From contig NZ_CP030771.1 in the NCBI RefSeq assembly GCF_006088715.1, positions 3,906,001-3,970,000 of the forward strand: DNA of 64,000 bases, written 5' to 3'. Source of the DNA: Streptomyces sp. YIM 121038. GTDB taxonomy: Bacteria; Actinomycetota; Actinomycetes; Streptomycetales; Streptomycetaceae. Position 1 is the first letter of the stretch; each line of letters begins with the position of its first letter. The notes under the pieces were generated by a model. The model worked only from the letters and a program-made list of their open reading frames with translations, had not been told where the DNA came from and searched no databases. Both the position numbers and the translations under genes were made by a program. Positions 7,282 through 15,781 of this stretch are shown one piece after another.

Positions 7282-9636
7282 TCATTCCCTGAGCAGGTCC
7301 GGCACGCCGTCCGCGTCCGGCTCGTCGCGCTCGCCCGACAGGACCGTGAGCTGCTGGGTGGCACGGGTCAGCGCGACGTACAGGACGCGCAGGCCCGCCG
7401 GGGACTCGTCGGCGATCTCCGCGGGCGACACGACGACCGTCGCGTCGTACTCCAGGCCCTTGGCCTCCAGGCTGCCCAGCGCCACGACGCGCTCGCCGAG
7501 CCCGGCCAGCCAGCGGGCCGCCTGGTCGCGGCGGTGCATGGCGACGACGACGCCCACGGTCCCCTCGACCTCGTCGAGCAGCCGGGCCGCCTCCTCGCGC
7601 ACGGACCGGCCGAGGTCCTTGCCCCGTACGACGGCGAAGCGCGGCTCGACACCCGTGGAGCGGACGGCGGACGGGGACTCGGAGCCGGGCATGGCCAGGG
7701 CCAGGACCTTGGCGGCGAGATCGGCGATCTCGGCGGGGTTGCGGTAGTTGACGGTCAGCGTGAAGCGGCGGCGCGGGCGGGTGCCGAGCGCCTCGTCGCG
7801 CGCCGCCGCCGCCTCGTCCGGGTCGGACCAGGAGGACTGCGCCGGGTCGCCCACGACCGTCCAGGTCGCGTGGCGCCCGCGGCGGCCCACCATGCGCCAC
7901 TGCATGGGGGTGAGGTCCTGGGCCTCGTCGACGATGACGTGCGCGTACTCGGTGCGCTCGGCGGCGAGCCGCTCGGCCCGCTCGCGCTGGGACTCCTCGC
8001 GCACCGGCATCAGCTCGTCGAGGCCGGTGAGCTGGTCCAGCGGGTCGAGGTCGCGCTTCTTCTTCGGCCGCGCGGGGGTGCCGAGGATCGCCTGGAGCTC
8101 GTCCAGGAGCGCGATGTCGTGCACCGAGCAGGTCTCGCGACGCAGGGAGCGGGCCAGCTTGCGGACCTCGCCCGGGTTGAGCACCCGGCGCGCCCAGCGC
8201 CCGAGGCGCTTCTCGTCGGCCATCGCGCGCAGCACGCCGCGCGGGGTGAGGACGGGCCACCACGCGTCCAGGAACGCGATGAAGGCGTCCTCGGTGGTGA
8301 TGTCCTCGTCGAACGACGAGCGGAGCTCGGCGGCGAGTTCGGGGTCGCTGTGCCGGCCGGCCGCGCCGGACTTGTCCCAGAGGGCGTCCAGGAGGAGCTT
8401 GCGGGCCCGGGGGCGCAGCAGGTTGACGGGGGCGGTGCCGCCGAGCGCGATGCGTCTGACGCGGGCGAGTTCCCCGGCGTCGAGCTCCAGGCGCCTGTTG
8501 AACGCCACGACGCGCAGTCGGGTGGGGGTGCCGGGCGCGGCCGGGGCGGCGGAGCCGGGGGCGGCCGGGGCGGGGAACAGGGCGTCCTCGTCGTCGGCGG
8601 GGGCCTCCGGCGGGGCGGGCGGGGTCTCCAGGGCGCCCCTGGCCGCCTTGCGGAGGACCTTCAGCATCCGGGACGAGCCCTTGACGCGGGCCACCGCCGG
8701 GCTGTCGTAGACCGTGGCGTCGACGCCGTCGACGAGGGAGCCGACCGCGCGGATGGCGACCTGGCCCTCCTCGCCCAGGGACGGCAGGACGCCCTCCGTG
8801 TAGGCGACGAGGAGGGGCGTCGGGGAGACGATGAGGATGCCGCCCGAGTAGCGGCGGCGGTCCTGGTAGAGCAGGTACGCGGCACGGTGCAGCGCGACCG
8901 CCGTCTTGCCGGTGCCCGGGCCGCCCTCCACGTACGTCACGGACGCGGCGGGCGCGCGGATGACCTGGTCCTGCTCGGCCTGGATGGACGCCACGATGTC
9001 GCGCATGGTGTGGCTGCGGGCCTGCCCGAGCGCGGCCATGAGCGCGCCGTCGCCGACGACGGCCAGCGCCTCGCCGTCCAGGTACGCCGTCAGCTCGGGG
9101 CGCATCAGGTCGTCCTCGACGCCGAGCACCTTGCGGCCCTTGGAGCGGATGACGCGGCGGCGCACGACCCGCCCCGGGTCCACCGGGGTGGAGCGGTAGA
9201 AGGGGGCGGCGGCGGGCGCGCGCCAGTCGATGACCAGCGGCGAGTAGTCCGCGTCGAGGACGCCGATGCGGCCGATGTGCAGGGTCTCGGCGATGTCGGC
9301 GCACGGCCCCGACGCGTCCTGGCGGACCACGCCCTCGGCGGGTTCGACCGCCGTGTAGGCGCCGTCCGGGCCCTTCTTGCCGTCCTTGCCGAGGAGCAGG
9401 TCGATGCGGCCGAAGAGGAAGTCCTCGAACTCGTTGTTGAGGCGGTTGAGATGGATGCCCGCGCGGAAGACCTGCGCGTCACGCTCGGCGAGCGCGCCCG
9501 GCGTACCGACCTGGGAACGCTGGGCGGCGTCGTTCATCAGGAACTCGGCCTCGTGGATCTTCTCCTCCAGGCGGCGGTAGACCTGGTCGAGGTGTTCCTG
9601 TTCGACGCTGATCTCGCGGTCGCGTACGTCGGCCAC
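7282..9636 (-). CDS. helD: HelD-type RNA polymerase recycling motor / UvrD-like helicase
   Basis: This 784-residue superfamily-1 protein resembles HelD, which enters the RNA polymerase channels and uses ATP to release stalled or drug-bound polymerase. The N-terminus (about residues 7-40) is a likely coiled coil that fits the secondary channel. Walker A 'GGPGTGKTAVALHRAAYLL' is near residues 238-256, Walker B is 'VIVDEAQDLTPMQW', and a UvrD-like C-terminal domain has 'GLEYDATVVVSP' and 'YVALTRATQQL'. I chose the GTG at 9636 because GAAAGGGG lies 5 nt upstream. That ribosome site is one arm of a long inverted repeat in the leader. HelR-type members give rifampicin tolerance; whether this one does is unknown. 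Confidence 0.88.
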   Translation of the reverse strand: MADVRDREISVEQEHLDQVYRRLEEKIHEAEFLMNDAAQRSQVGTPGALAERDAQVFRAGIHLNRLNNEFEDFLFGRIDLLLGKDGKKGPDGAYTAVEPAEGVVRQDASGPCADIAETLHIGRIGVLDADYSPLVIDWRAPAAAPFYRSTPVDPGRVVRRRVIRSKGRKVLGVEDDLMRPELTAYLDGEALAVVGDGALMAALGQARSHTMRDIVASIQAEQDQVIRAPAASVTYVEGGPGTGKTAVALHRAAYLLYQDRRRYSGGILIVSPTPLLVAYTEGVLPSLGEEGQVAIRAVGSLVDGVDATVYDSPAVARVKGSSRMLKVLRKAARGALETPPAPPEAPADDEDALFPAPAAPGSAAPAAPGTPTRLRVVAFNRRLELDAGELARVRRIALGGTAPVNLLRPRARKLLLDALWDKSGAAGRHSDPELAAELRSSFDEDITTEDAFIAFLDAWWPVLTPRGVLRAMADEKRLGRWARRVLNPGEVRKLARSLRRETCSVHDIALLDELQAILGTPARPKKKRDLDPLDQLTGLDELMPVREESQRERAERLAAERTEYAHVIVDEAQDLTPMQWRMVGRRGRHATWTVVGDPAQSSWSDPDEAAAARDEALGTRPRRRFTLTVNYRNPAEIADLAAKVLALAMPGSESPSAVRSTGVEPRFAVVRGKDLGRSVREEAARLLDEVEGTVGVVVAMHRRDQAARWLAGLGERVVALGSLEAKGLEYDATVVVSPAEIADESPAGLRVLYVALTRATQQLTVLSGERDEPDADGVPDLLRE

Positions 9637-9637
9637 C

Positions 9638-9704
9638 GGGGCCCCTTTCAAGACGTGCTGCTGCTCGTGTTGAGCAGCCGTCCACCGTACGCGAAAGGGG
9701 CCCC
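9638..9704 (-). promoter_or_regulatory. helD leader stem that covers the ribosome site
   Basis: In the helD leader GGGGCCCCTTTC (9693-9704 on the minus strand) is perfectly complementary to GAAAGGGGCCCC (9638-9649), which contains the ribosome-binding site. A second perfect 7-bp hairpin, GCTGCTC/GAGCAGC (9660-9678), sits in the loop. The fold could mask translation of helD until it is opened. Confidence 0.55.
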
Positions 9705-9789
9705 GCTTGTGCAGTCTCGTGCGCCGTCCGACGCCGGGCCGTGACCCGGGGCGTCGCTGGTCAGGGCGGTGGCGGGGGCCTTCGGGGCC

Positions 9790-10722
9790 TCAGACGTCCA
9801 CCGCCACGAGGCGTTCGCCGCCGAACGTGGTGACCTCGAAGCGGTCGATGTCGTCGCGGTCGAAGGCCGCGCCGCCGTGCACGTACAGCGGGTTGCGGGC
9901 CCACTTGTTCGAGCTGTCCTTGATGCCGTAGCCCCACTTGGGGACCGACCAGGACGAGACGGTCTCGCGCTCGCCGTCCTTGCCGACGGCGACGAGGGAG
10001 CACTTGAGCGGGCCCTTGACGTTCTTCAGCTCCAGGACCGTGTGGGTGCCCCAGGCCTTCTTCTCGGTGCCGACCGTGGCGGTGACCTTGGTCTTCGGAT
10101 CGGTGGCGGACTTCTTCTCCTCCATGTGGTGGAAGAAGGCGTCCTCGGCGGGCGAGGTCGGGTGCGGGTCGATCGCCACCTTCCCCTTCGAGCCGTCGTC
10201 GCCGTCCACCGCGACGACCGCGAGCGGCCCGCCGATGATCAGCGCGGCCGCCGCCGCGGCCAGGAACAGACCGCGCCTGCGCCGCCGCGCGCGCCGCTCC
10301 GCGACCTCGTCCACGAGGCGTTCGGCCAGGCGCGGGCCCGGCCGGGCGGCGAGCTGCTCGCCGACGGCGGGCCGTGCGCGCGGGCGGGGCACGGCCGCGT
10401 CCGGGCCTTCGGGCGCGCCGAGCGGCCCGTGGGCCCCGTGCGTCCCGTCCGCGCCGGGCGCGCCGGGCGTCCCGGGGAGGTCCGCCGACCCGTGCGCTCC
10501 GGGGAGGTCCGCCAGGGCGGCCAGCATCGGCTCCATGCCGGCGAACTCCTCCAGCTGCCGGGCGCAGATCTCGCAGCCCGCCAGGTGCGCCTCGAACTCG
10601 GTGGCCTCCGCGTCGTCCAGGATGCCGAGGGCGTAGGCGCCGACGGTCTCGTGCACCGCCTCGGGACCCTGCGGGCCGTGGCCCCCTCGGTCAGGGCCGT
10701 GTGCGTCGTACGGCGTACTCAT
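9790..10722 (-). CDS. rsuA: Zinc-type anti-sigma factor (RsuA-like), membrane anchored
   Basis: This is a 310-residue single-pass membrane protein that should hold the adjacent ECF sigma factor inactive. Near residues 25-55 it has an anti-sigma zinc motif with His then 'HLAGCEICARQLEE' (HxxxCxxC). A variable Ala/Gly/Pro/His-rich linker follows. One membrane helix, 'GLFLAAAAAALIIGGPLAVV', lies near residues 190-210, and the C-terminal domain of about 100 residues should be extracytoplasmic. Its ATG overlaps the sigma gene stop by 4 nt (ATGA). The order sigma then anti-sigma matches sigU-rsuA in S. coelicolor. The signal sensed is unknown. Confidence 0.85.
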   Translation of the reverse strand: MSTPYDAHGPDRGGHGPQGPEAVHETVGAYALGILDDAEATEFEAHLAGCEICARQLEEFAGMEPMLAALADLPGAHGSADLPGTPGAPGADGTHGAHGPLGAPEGPDAAVPRPRARPAVGEQLAARPGPRLAERLVDEVAERRARRRRRGLFLAAAAAALIIGGPLAVVAVDGDDGSKGKVAIDPHPTSPAEDAFFHHMEEKKSATDPKTKVTATVGTEKKAWGTHTVLELKNVKGPLKCSLVAVGKDGERETVSSWSVPKWGYGIKDSSNKWARNPLYVHGGAAFDRDDIDRFEVTTFGGERLVAVDV

Positions 10723-11288
10723 GCCGTCACCCCCCGCTCCTCCAGAGCCAGCTTCATCGAGCGCAGCGCGTAGAAGACCCGCGAGCGCACCGTCCCACTG
10801 GGTATGCCCAGCGTCTCGGCCGCCTCATTGACCGTACGCCCTTTGAAGTAGGTCTCGACAAGTACCTCCCGGTGCGCGGGAGTCAGGTCCTCCAGCGCGT
10901 CCGACAGCGTCATCAGCCACAGCGCCTTATCGATCTCGTCCTCCGCGGGGATGACCTCCAGCGGCGACGGGTCGACCTCCTGCGGCCGGGCCTGCCGGCT
11001 GCGGTGGCCGTCGATGACGATGCGGCGTGCGACCGTCACCAGCCAGGGGCGTACCGAACCGGTCGCACGGTTGAGCTGACCGGCGTTCTTCCAGGCACGG
11101 ATGAGCGTCTCCTGCACGACATCCTCGGCGCGCTGCCGGTCTCCCGCCACCAGCCGGAGCACATAGGCGAGAAGCGGACCGGCGTGCTCGCGGTACAGCG
11201 CGCGCATCAACTCCTCGTCCGGCTCCGGCGCGGGCGCCGCACGATGTCGGTGCGGGCGTTCATCGGCCACGGCGGAATCCTTGCGCAC
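10719..11288 (-). CDS. sigU: ECF RNA polymerase sigma factor (SigU-like)
   Basis: This is a 189-residue group-IV sigma factor. Region 2 is 'LMRALYREHAGPLLAYVLRL' followed by 'DVVQETLIRAWKN', then 'RPWLVTVARRIVIDGHRSR'. Region 4 holds 'LTPAHREVLVETYFKGRTVN' and the HTH 'AAETLGIPSGTVRSRVFYAL'. The GTG start at 11288 has GGAGG 5 nt upstream. It shares an operon and an ATGA overlap with its zinc-type anti-sigma factor. In S. coelicolor SigU affects differentiation and the secretome when released. Position between helD and the CGNR gene supports orthology. Confidence 0.88.
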   Translation of the reverse strand: MRKDSAVADERPHRHRAAPAPEPDEELMRALYREHAGPLLAYVLRLVAGDRQRAEDVVQETLIRAWKNAGQLNRATGSVRPWLVTVARRIVIDGHRSRQARPQEVDPSPLEVIPAEDEIDKALWLMTLSDALEDLTPAHREVLVETYFKGRTVNEAAETLGIPSGTVRSRVFYALRSMKLALEERGVTA

Positions 11289-11447
11289 GTCTGCCTCCGC
11301 TGTCCGCTGTTCGTCCCGGCTGCCCGGCTCGGCTTCGCTGGCTGGTCACCATGGACGTACGGACGGGACGGAGGGTGCGTTCAGACGGTGGCGGGGATTT
11401 CTCCCGCGGCCTTCGCCCGCGCGGCCCTCTCGGCCGCGCCGCGCCGC

Positions 11448-12143
11448 TCACGCGCGCGAGAGGCCCGCCGCCCGCCTGCGGTGCCGGGCCACCCGCTCCC
11501 GGTTGCCGCACACCTCGCTGGAGCACCAGCGGCGGCGGTGCCCCCGTGACGTGTCGAGGTAGACCAGCGGGCAGCTGTCGCCCTCGCACCGGCGCAGCAG
11601 CGAGCGCGCCACCGGGTCGGTGAGCAGTTCGACGGCGTCCCGGGCGACGGCCGCGAGCAGCGCGGCGCGCCCCGGGGTGCCGTGCAGGGCGCGGACGAGG
11701 CTGCCGTCGGCGTGCCGCACGGCGCACGGCGCGGGCGGGGCCACGGCGGTCAGCGCGTTCACCCGGGCGAGGGCGGTGTCGGCGGGCCGTCCCGCCAGCT
11801 CGCCGCCGACCAACCGGCCGATGTGGCCGCGCAGTTCGCGGAACCCGGCGAGCCAGGCCCGGTCGGCGTCCGGCAGCGGCGTGCCCGGCGGGAGCAGGCC
11901 CGCCCCGGCCAGCCAGGCGCACAGCCGGTCCACGTCGTCGAGCCGCTCCACGGGGTGGTTCGTCGCGAGGAGGTCGAGGCAGATCCGTCCGGAGTCGAAC
12001 CGCAGCTCGCCGTACGCGACCTTGTGCGGGGGTTTGTGCGGGGGTTTGTACGGAGCCTGGTACGTCGCCTTGTCCGGAGGCTGGTACGGAGCCTTGTCCG
12101 GGGGCTTGTGCGGGGCCTCCTGGGGGGCCGCACTCAACGCCAT
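11448..12143 (-). CDS. CGNR zinc-finger / ABATE-domain regulator
   Basis: This is a 231-residue protein. An ABATE (putative stress-induced regulator) domain begins near residue 45 with 'LRFDSGRICLDLLATNHP', and the C-terminal CGNR zinc finger is 'CSSEVCGNRERVARHRRR' preceded by 'CEGDSCPLVYLD'. Such proteins are thought to be DNA-binding regulators; no target is known. The first 43 residues are an unusual low-complexity stretch of Pro/Lys/Tyr repeats (PPDKAPYQ, PPHK) not normal for the family, encoded by a degenerate DNA repeat. It is divergent from the DUF1772 gene. Confidence 0.82.
   Translation of the reverse strand: MALSAAPQEAPHKPPDKAPYQPPDKATYQAPYKPPHKPPHKVAYGELRFDSGRICLDLLATNHPVERLDDVDRLCAWLAGAGLLPPGTPLPDADRAWLAGFRELRGHIGRLVGGELAGRPADTALARVNALTAVAPPAPCAVRHADGSLVRALHGTPGRAALLAAVARDAVELLTDPVARSLLRRCEGDSCPLVYLDTSRGHRRRWCSSEVCGNRERVARHRRRAAGLSRA
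12020..12118. repeat. Degenerate tandem repeat inside the CGNR gene
   Basis: About eight imperfect 12-bp units of the type TTGTGCGGGGGT / CTGGTACGGAGC encode the N-terminal PPHK/PPDK/APYQ repeats. The unit is a multiple of three, so copy changes keep the reading frame. Confidence 0.7.
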
Positions 12144-12392
12144 GCGGGTGTCACCGCCTCGCGGTCGCCGGTGAGTTCGGGGGCCGTTCCGGTACGCGCC
12201 GACGTGCGCGCGCGTGCCGTCCGTACGCCCGTACTCCTACAGTGCCCGTCCCGGGGCGGCTCTGGAACCCCTGCCACCGCGAGCGGACACCCTCGTGGCA
12301 AGACGGGCGCACCGGCGGCGCGAGACGCGCGCTTATGCCGGTGCGCTCGTCGGCCATGGCCCCGACGGCGGCGCACGGCTTGACTCGACGGC

Positions 12393-12974
12393 ATGACGAA
12401 CAACGGCACACCCCGTACCGACCGGCCCACCAGCGGCGTCGCCCTGGGCGCGGCAGCCCTCACCACGGGCCTGATGGCCGGATCCTTCTACGTCTTCGCG
12501 TGCGCGGTGATGCCCGGCCTCGCGCGCAGCTCGGACCGCGCGTACATCGAAGTCATGCAGCACATCAACGACGTCATCCAGAACCCGGTGTTCTTCTTCG
12601 GCTTCTTCGGGGCGCTGCTGAGCACCGGGCTCGCCGCGTGGCGGCTGCGGCGCACGCCGCTGCGGTGGTGGGTGTTCGGCGCCCTGGCCGCGTACGCGCT
12701 CGCCTTCGTGCTCACCGCCGTGGTGAACGTGCCCCTGAACGACGACCTCGCGGCGGCGGGCGACCCGGCGCGGATCGCCGACCCGGCCGCCGTGCGCGCG
12801 GACTTCGAGGACCCGTGGGTGGCGTGGAACATCGTCCGGGCGGCCCTGTGCACGCTCGCGTTCGGCCTGCTCGGCCGGGCGCTCGTGCTGCGCGGCAGGC
12901 TCCTGGGCGCGCGGGGCCGGGTCCCTCAGGGCCCGTACTTGGACCCGGCGGCCGGGTCGAGCGCGAGCCGGTAG
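12393..12974 (+). CDS. DUF1772 (anthrone-oxygenase-like) membrane protein
   Basis: This is a 193-residue protein with four predicted membrane helices, recognisable as DUF1772 by 'GLMAGSFYVFACAVMPGLA' and 'AVVNVPLNDDLA'. Some relatives are annotated as anthrone oxygenases, but most actinobacterial members are uncharacterised. The ATG at 12393 lacks a strong ribosome site, so it may be leaderless or poorly translated. Its 3' end overlaps the convergent HemD-like gene by about 49 bp. Confidence 0.78.
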   Translation: MTNNGTPRTDRPTSGVALGAAALTTGLMAGSFYVFACAVMPGLARSSDRAYIEVMQHINDVIQNPVFFFGFFGALLSTGLAAWRLRRTPLRWWVFGALAAYALAFVLTAVVNVPLNDDLAAAGDPARIADPAAVRADFEDPWVAWNIVRAALCTLAFGLLGRALVLRGRLLGARGRVPQGPYLDPAAGSSASR

Positions 12975-14065
12975 CCCCGCTTGACGACGGTCTGGATGAG
13001 CTGGGGCACGCCGAGCGCCGTGCGCAGCCGGGCCATCGCGGTCTCGACGGCGTGCTCGTCGCGGCCCGCGCCGGGCAGCGCCCGCAGCAGTTCGGCGCGT
13101 GCGACCACCCACCCGGGCCGCCGCGCGAGCGAGCGCAGCAGCGCCATCCCCGCGGGCGGCACGGCCCGCAGCTCGCCGTCCACGAGGACCGCGTGCCCGC
13201 GGATCTCCACGCGGTGCCCGGCGACCGGCACCGCCCTGGCCCGCGCGGGCAGTTCCTGGCACAGCAGCTGGACGAGCGGGCCGATCCTGAACCGTTCCGG
13301 CTGCACGGTGTCCACGCCCAGGCCCTGGAGCGGCAGCGCGGTCACCGGGCCCACGCAGGCCGCGAGCACGTCGTGCGCCAGGGCGGCGCGCAGCTCCCCC
13401 GCCATCCCCCGGTCCTCGGCCCGCGCGAGCAGCGAGGCGGCGGCGGGCGCGCTGGTGAACGTGAGCGCGTCGACGCCGTGCGCCACGGCCGCGTCGAGCA
13501 GCCGGTCCACGGGCGCGAGGTCGGTCGGCGGCAGCCACCGGTACACCGGTACGAGGACGACGTCCGCTCCCCCGGCCCGCAGCGCCTCCACGAACCCGGG
13601 CAGCGGCTCGCCGTGCAGCTGGAGCGCGACGCGCCGCCCCGCGACGCCCTCGGCGAGCAGCCGGTCGAGGACCTCCGCCATCGACTCCGACGACGGCGAC
13701 CAGTGCTCGACGAGCCCCGCCGCCCGCACGGCGCCCTTCACCTTCGGCCCGCGCGCGAGGAGTTCGACCCCGCGCAGCCGCGCGAGGAGCGCCTCGCCGT
13801 GGCCCCAGCCGTCGGCGGCCTCCACCCACCCGCGGAAGCCGATGGCGGTGGTGGCGACGACGACGTCCGGCGCGTGGTCGATCAGCTCCTTGGTGGCGGC
13901 GAGCAGCCGTCCGTCGTCGGACAGCGGCAGGATGCGGAGCGCGGGCGCGTGCAGCACGGTGGCGCCGCGGCGCTGGAGCAGCGCGCCGAGCTCGTCGGCG
14001 CGGCGGGCGGCGGTGACGCCGACGGTGAACCCGGCGAGGGGGCCGTGGTCGTGGATCACGTTCAT
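12926..14065 (-). CDS. Uroporphyrinogen-III synthase-like protein fused to OmpR-type winged helix
   Basis: This is a 379-residue protein. Residues about 10-265 resemble HemD (uroporphyrinogen-III synthase): 'GFTVGVTAARRADELGALLQ', 'DVVVATTAIGFRGW', 'VDALTFTSAPAAASLL', 'VLAACVGPVTALPLQGLGVD'. Residues about 285-370 are an OmpR/PhoB-type DNA-binding winged helix: 'LVDGELRAVPPAGMALLRSL', 'VVARAELLRALPG', 'AVETAMARLRTALG', 'IQTVVKRGYRLAL'. It lies beside a narK gene, a pairing also known from mycobacteria (Rv0260c-Rv0261c), so it is probably a regulator of nitrate/nitrite transport or assimilation rather than the haem-pathway enzyme. The ATG at 14065 was chosen because the HemD fold starts there. 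Confidence 0.87.
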   Translation of the reverse strand: MNVIHDHGPLAGFTVGVTAARRADELGALLQRRGATVLHAPALRILPLSDDGRLLAATKELIDHAPDVVVATTAIGFRGWVEAADGWGHGEALLARLRGVELLARGPKVKGAVRAAGLVEHWSPSSESMAEVLDRLLAEGVAGRRVALQLHGEPLPGFVEALRAGGADVVLVPVYRWLPPTDLAPVDRLLDAAVAHGVDALTFTSAPAAASLLARAEDRGMAGELRAALAHDVLAACVGPVTALPLQGLGVDTVQPERFRIGPLVQLLCQELPARARAVPVAGHRVEIRGHAVLVDGELRAVPPAGMALLRSLARRPGWVVARAELLRALPGAGRDEHAVETAMARLRTALGVPQLIQTVVKRGYRLALDPAAGSKYGP

Positions 14066-14084
14066 GTCTGGCGTCCCGCTCGTC

Positions 14085-14136
14085 GTAGTGGCCGGTAGTG
14101 CCCGGTAGTGGCCCGTAGCGACCCGGTAGTGGCCCG
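14085..14136. repeat. Five short direct repeats upstream of the HemD-like regulator
   Basis: Five copies of about 10-11 bp related to GTAGTGGCCCG run head to tail between 20 and 70 bp upstream of the HemD-like start, in the spacer shared with narK. Near helical spacing suggests binding sites. Confidence 0.6.
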
Positions 14137-14240
14137 TCTTCCCGCCGCCCTGCCGTGGCCGTCTGCGCGGGTCCACGGGCCGTCGAGCCTGCCAACGCCC
14201 GGTGACGGGCCCGGATCACCCCGATGTCCGCCGTGTTACG

Positions 14241-15587
14241 TCACACCTCGGCGTACGACGGCCTCGGCTCGGCGCCCGCACCGGCCACGGACCGCGTACG
14301 GGCCGCGGACCCGCGCAGGTACACGGCCCAGGTGACCCCGAAACACAGGGCGTAGAAGGCGAGGAAGGAGACGTAGGCCCCGGTCCCCGAGCCGACGCTC
14401 AGGAACGACTGCCGGAAGGCGAGGTTGATCCCGAGCCCGCCGAGCGCGCCGACGGCCCCGATGAGCCCCATGGCGGCGCCCGAGAGCCGCCGCCCGTACC
14501 GGTCCGCTTCGTCCCCGGTGAGCCCCTCGCGCAGGGCCCTGGCCTGGAAGATGCCCGGGATCATCTTGTACGTGGAGCCGTTGCCGAGGCCGCTGAGCAC
14601 GAAGAGCACCACGAACGCGCCGGTGAAGAGCCCGAGCGAGCCCCGCTCGGAGGCCAGGACGACGACGCCGGTGGCCGCCGCCATGGCGACGAAGGTCCCC
14701 AGCGTGATCCGCGCCCCGCCGTAGCGGTCGGCGAGCCGCCCGCCCACGGGCCGGACGAGCGAGCCGAGCAGCGGCCCGACGAAGGTGAGCTGCGCGGCCT
14801 CCAGCGGGGTGCGCCCGAACTGGGTCTGGAGCACGAGGCCGAAGGCGAAGCCGTAGCCGATGAACGACCCGAAGGTCCCCACGTACAGGAACGCCATGAT
14901 CCAGGTGTGCGGGTCGCGCGCGGCCTCCCGCGCGGCCCCCGTGTCGTTGCGCACGGAGGCGATGTTGTCCATGAACAGCGCGGCGCAGACGGCGGAGACG
15001 ACGACCAGCGGGATGTAGACGCCGAGCAGCAGCCGCGGCCCGCCACCGGCTCCGATGACGGCGAGCGCGGCCAGCTGCACCACGGGCACGCCGATGTTGC
15101 CGCCGCCCGCGTTGAGCCCGAGGGCCCAGCCCTTCTCGCGCAGCGGGAAGAAGGAGTTGATGTTCGTCATGGAGGAGGCGAAGTTCCCGCCGCCGATGCC
15201 GGTGAGCAGCGCGCACGCCATGAACGTGCCGTACGAGGTGCCGGGCTCCATGACGACGAACGCGGCCACGGTGGGCACCAGCAGCAGGCCCGCCGCGACG
15301 ACCGTCCAGTTCCGTCCCCCGAACCGGGCCACGGCGAAGGTGTACGGCACCCGCACGACGGCGCCCACCAGCGTCGCCATCGACACGAGGGCGAACTTCC
15401 CCGCCGGGTCGATGCCGTACTCCGGCCCCATGAACAGCACGAGCACCGACCACAGGGTCCACACCGAGAACCCCACGTGCTCCGACAGCACCGAGAACGC
15501 CAGGTTCCGCCGGGCGACCCGCTCCCCCTCCCGCGCCCAGAACCCCACGTCCTCCGGTTCCCACCGCGCGATCCACCTACTCCTCAT
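14241..15587 (-). CDS. narK: Nitrate/nitrite transporter, NarK family MFS
   Basis: This is a 448-residue MFS protein with 12 predicted helices. The nitrate-signature regions are visible: 'LLTGIGGGNFASSMTNINSF' and 'GLGNGSTYKMIPGIFQ', with 'FFPLREKGWALGLNAGGGN'. Members take up nitrate or export nitrite across the plasma membrane. The ATG at 15587 has GGGGAGG upstream. The adjacent HemD/winged-helix gene lies downstream on the same strand and is its likely regulator. Confidence 0.9.
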   Translation of the reverse strand: MRSRWIARWEPEDVGFWAREGERVARRNLAFSVLSEHVGFSVWTLWSVLVLFMGPEYGIDPAGKFALVSMATLVGAVVRVPYTFAVARFGGRNWTVVAAGLLLVPTVAAFVVMEPGTSYGTFMACALLTGIGGGNFASSMTNINSFFPLREKGWALGLNAGGGNIGVPVVQLAALAVIGAGGGPRLLLGVYIPLVVVSAVCAALFMDNIASVRNDTGAAREAARDPHTWIMAFLYVGTFGSFIGYGFAFGLVLQTQFGRTPLEAAQLTFVGPLLGSLVRPVGGRLADRYGGARITLGTFVAMAAATGVVVLASERGSLGLFTGAFVVLFVLSGLGNGSTYKMIPGIFQARALREGLTGDEADRYGRRLSGAAMGLIGAVGALGGLGINLAFRQSFLSVGSGTGAYVSFLAFYALCFGVTWAVYLRGSAARTRSVAGAGAEPRPSYAEV

Positions 15588-15781
15588 GCCCAGCCTCCCC
15601 GGCCGACGACGGTGCCCCCGAAGGTAGGGACAACGCGTTTCAGCCCTGTGCCGACGCATGACCACGGGGGAACGTTGGGCTCACTACGGGGGGTGGGGGG
15701 TGGTGAGGGCGTCTGCGCGGCCGCTGCCCCTCACCGGAGCCGAGGCCGCCCGCGCTTCCGTCGGCCTCCGGCTCCCGCCCG

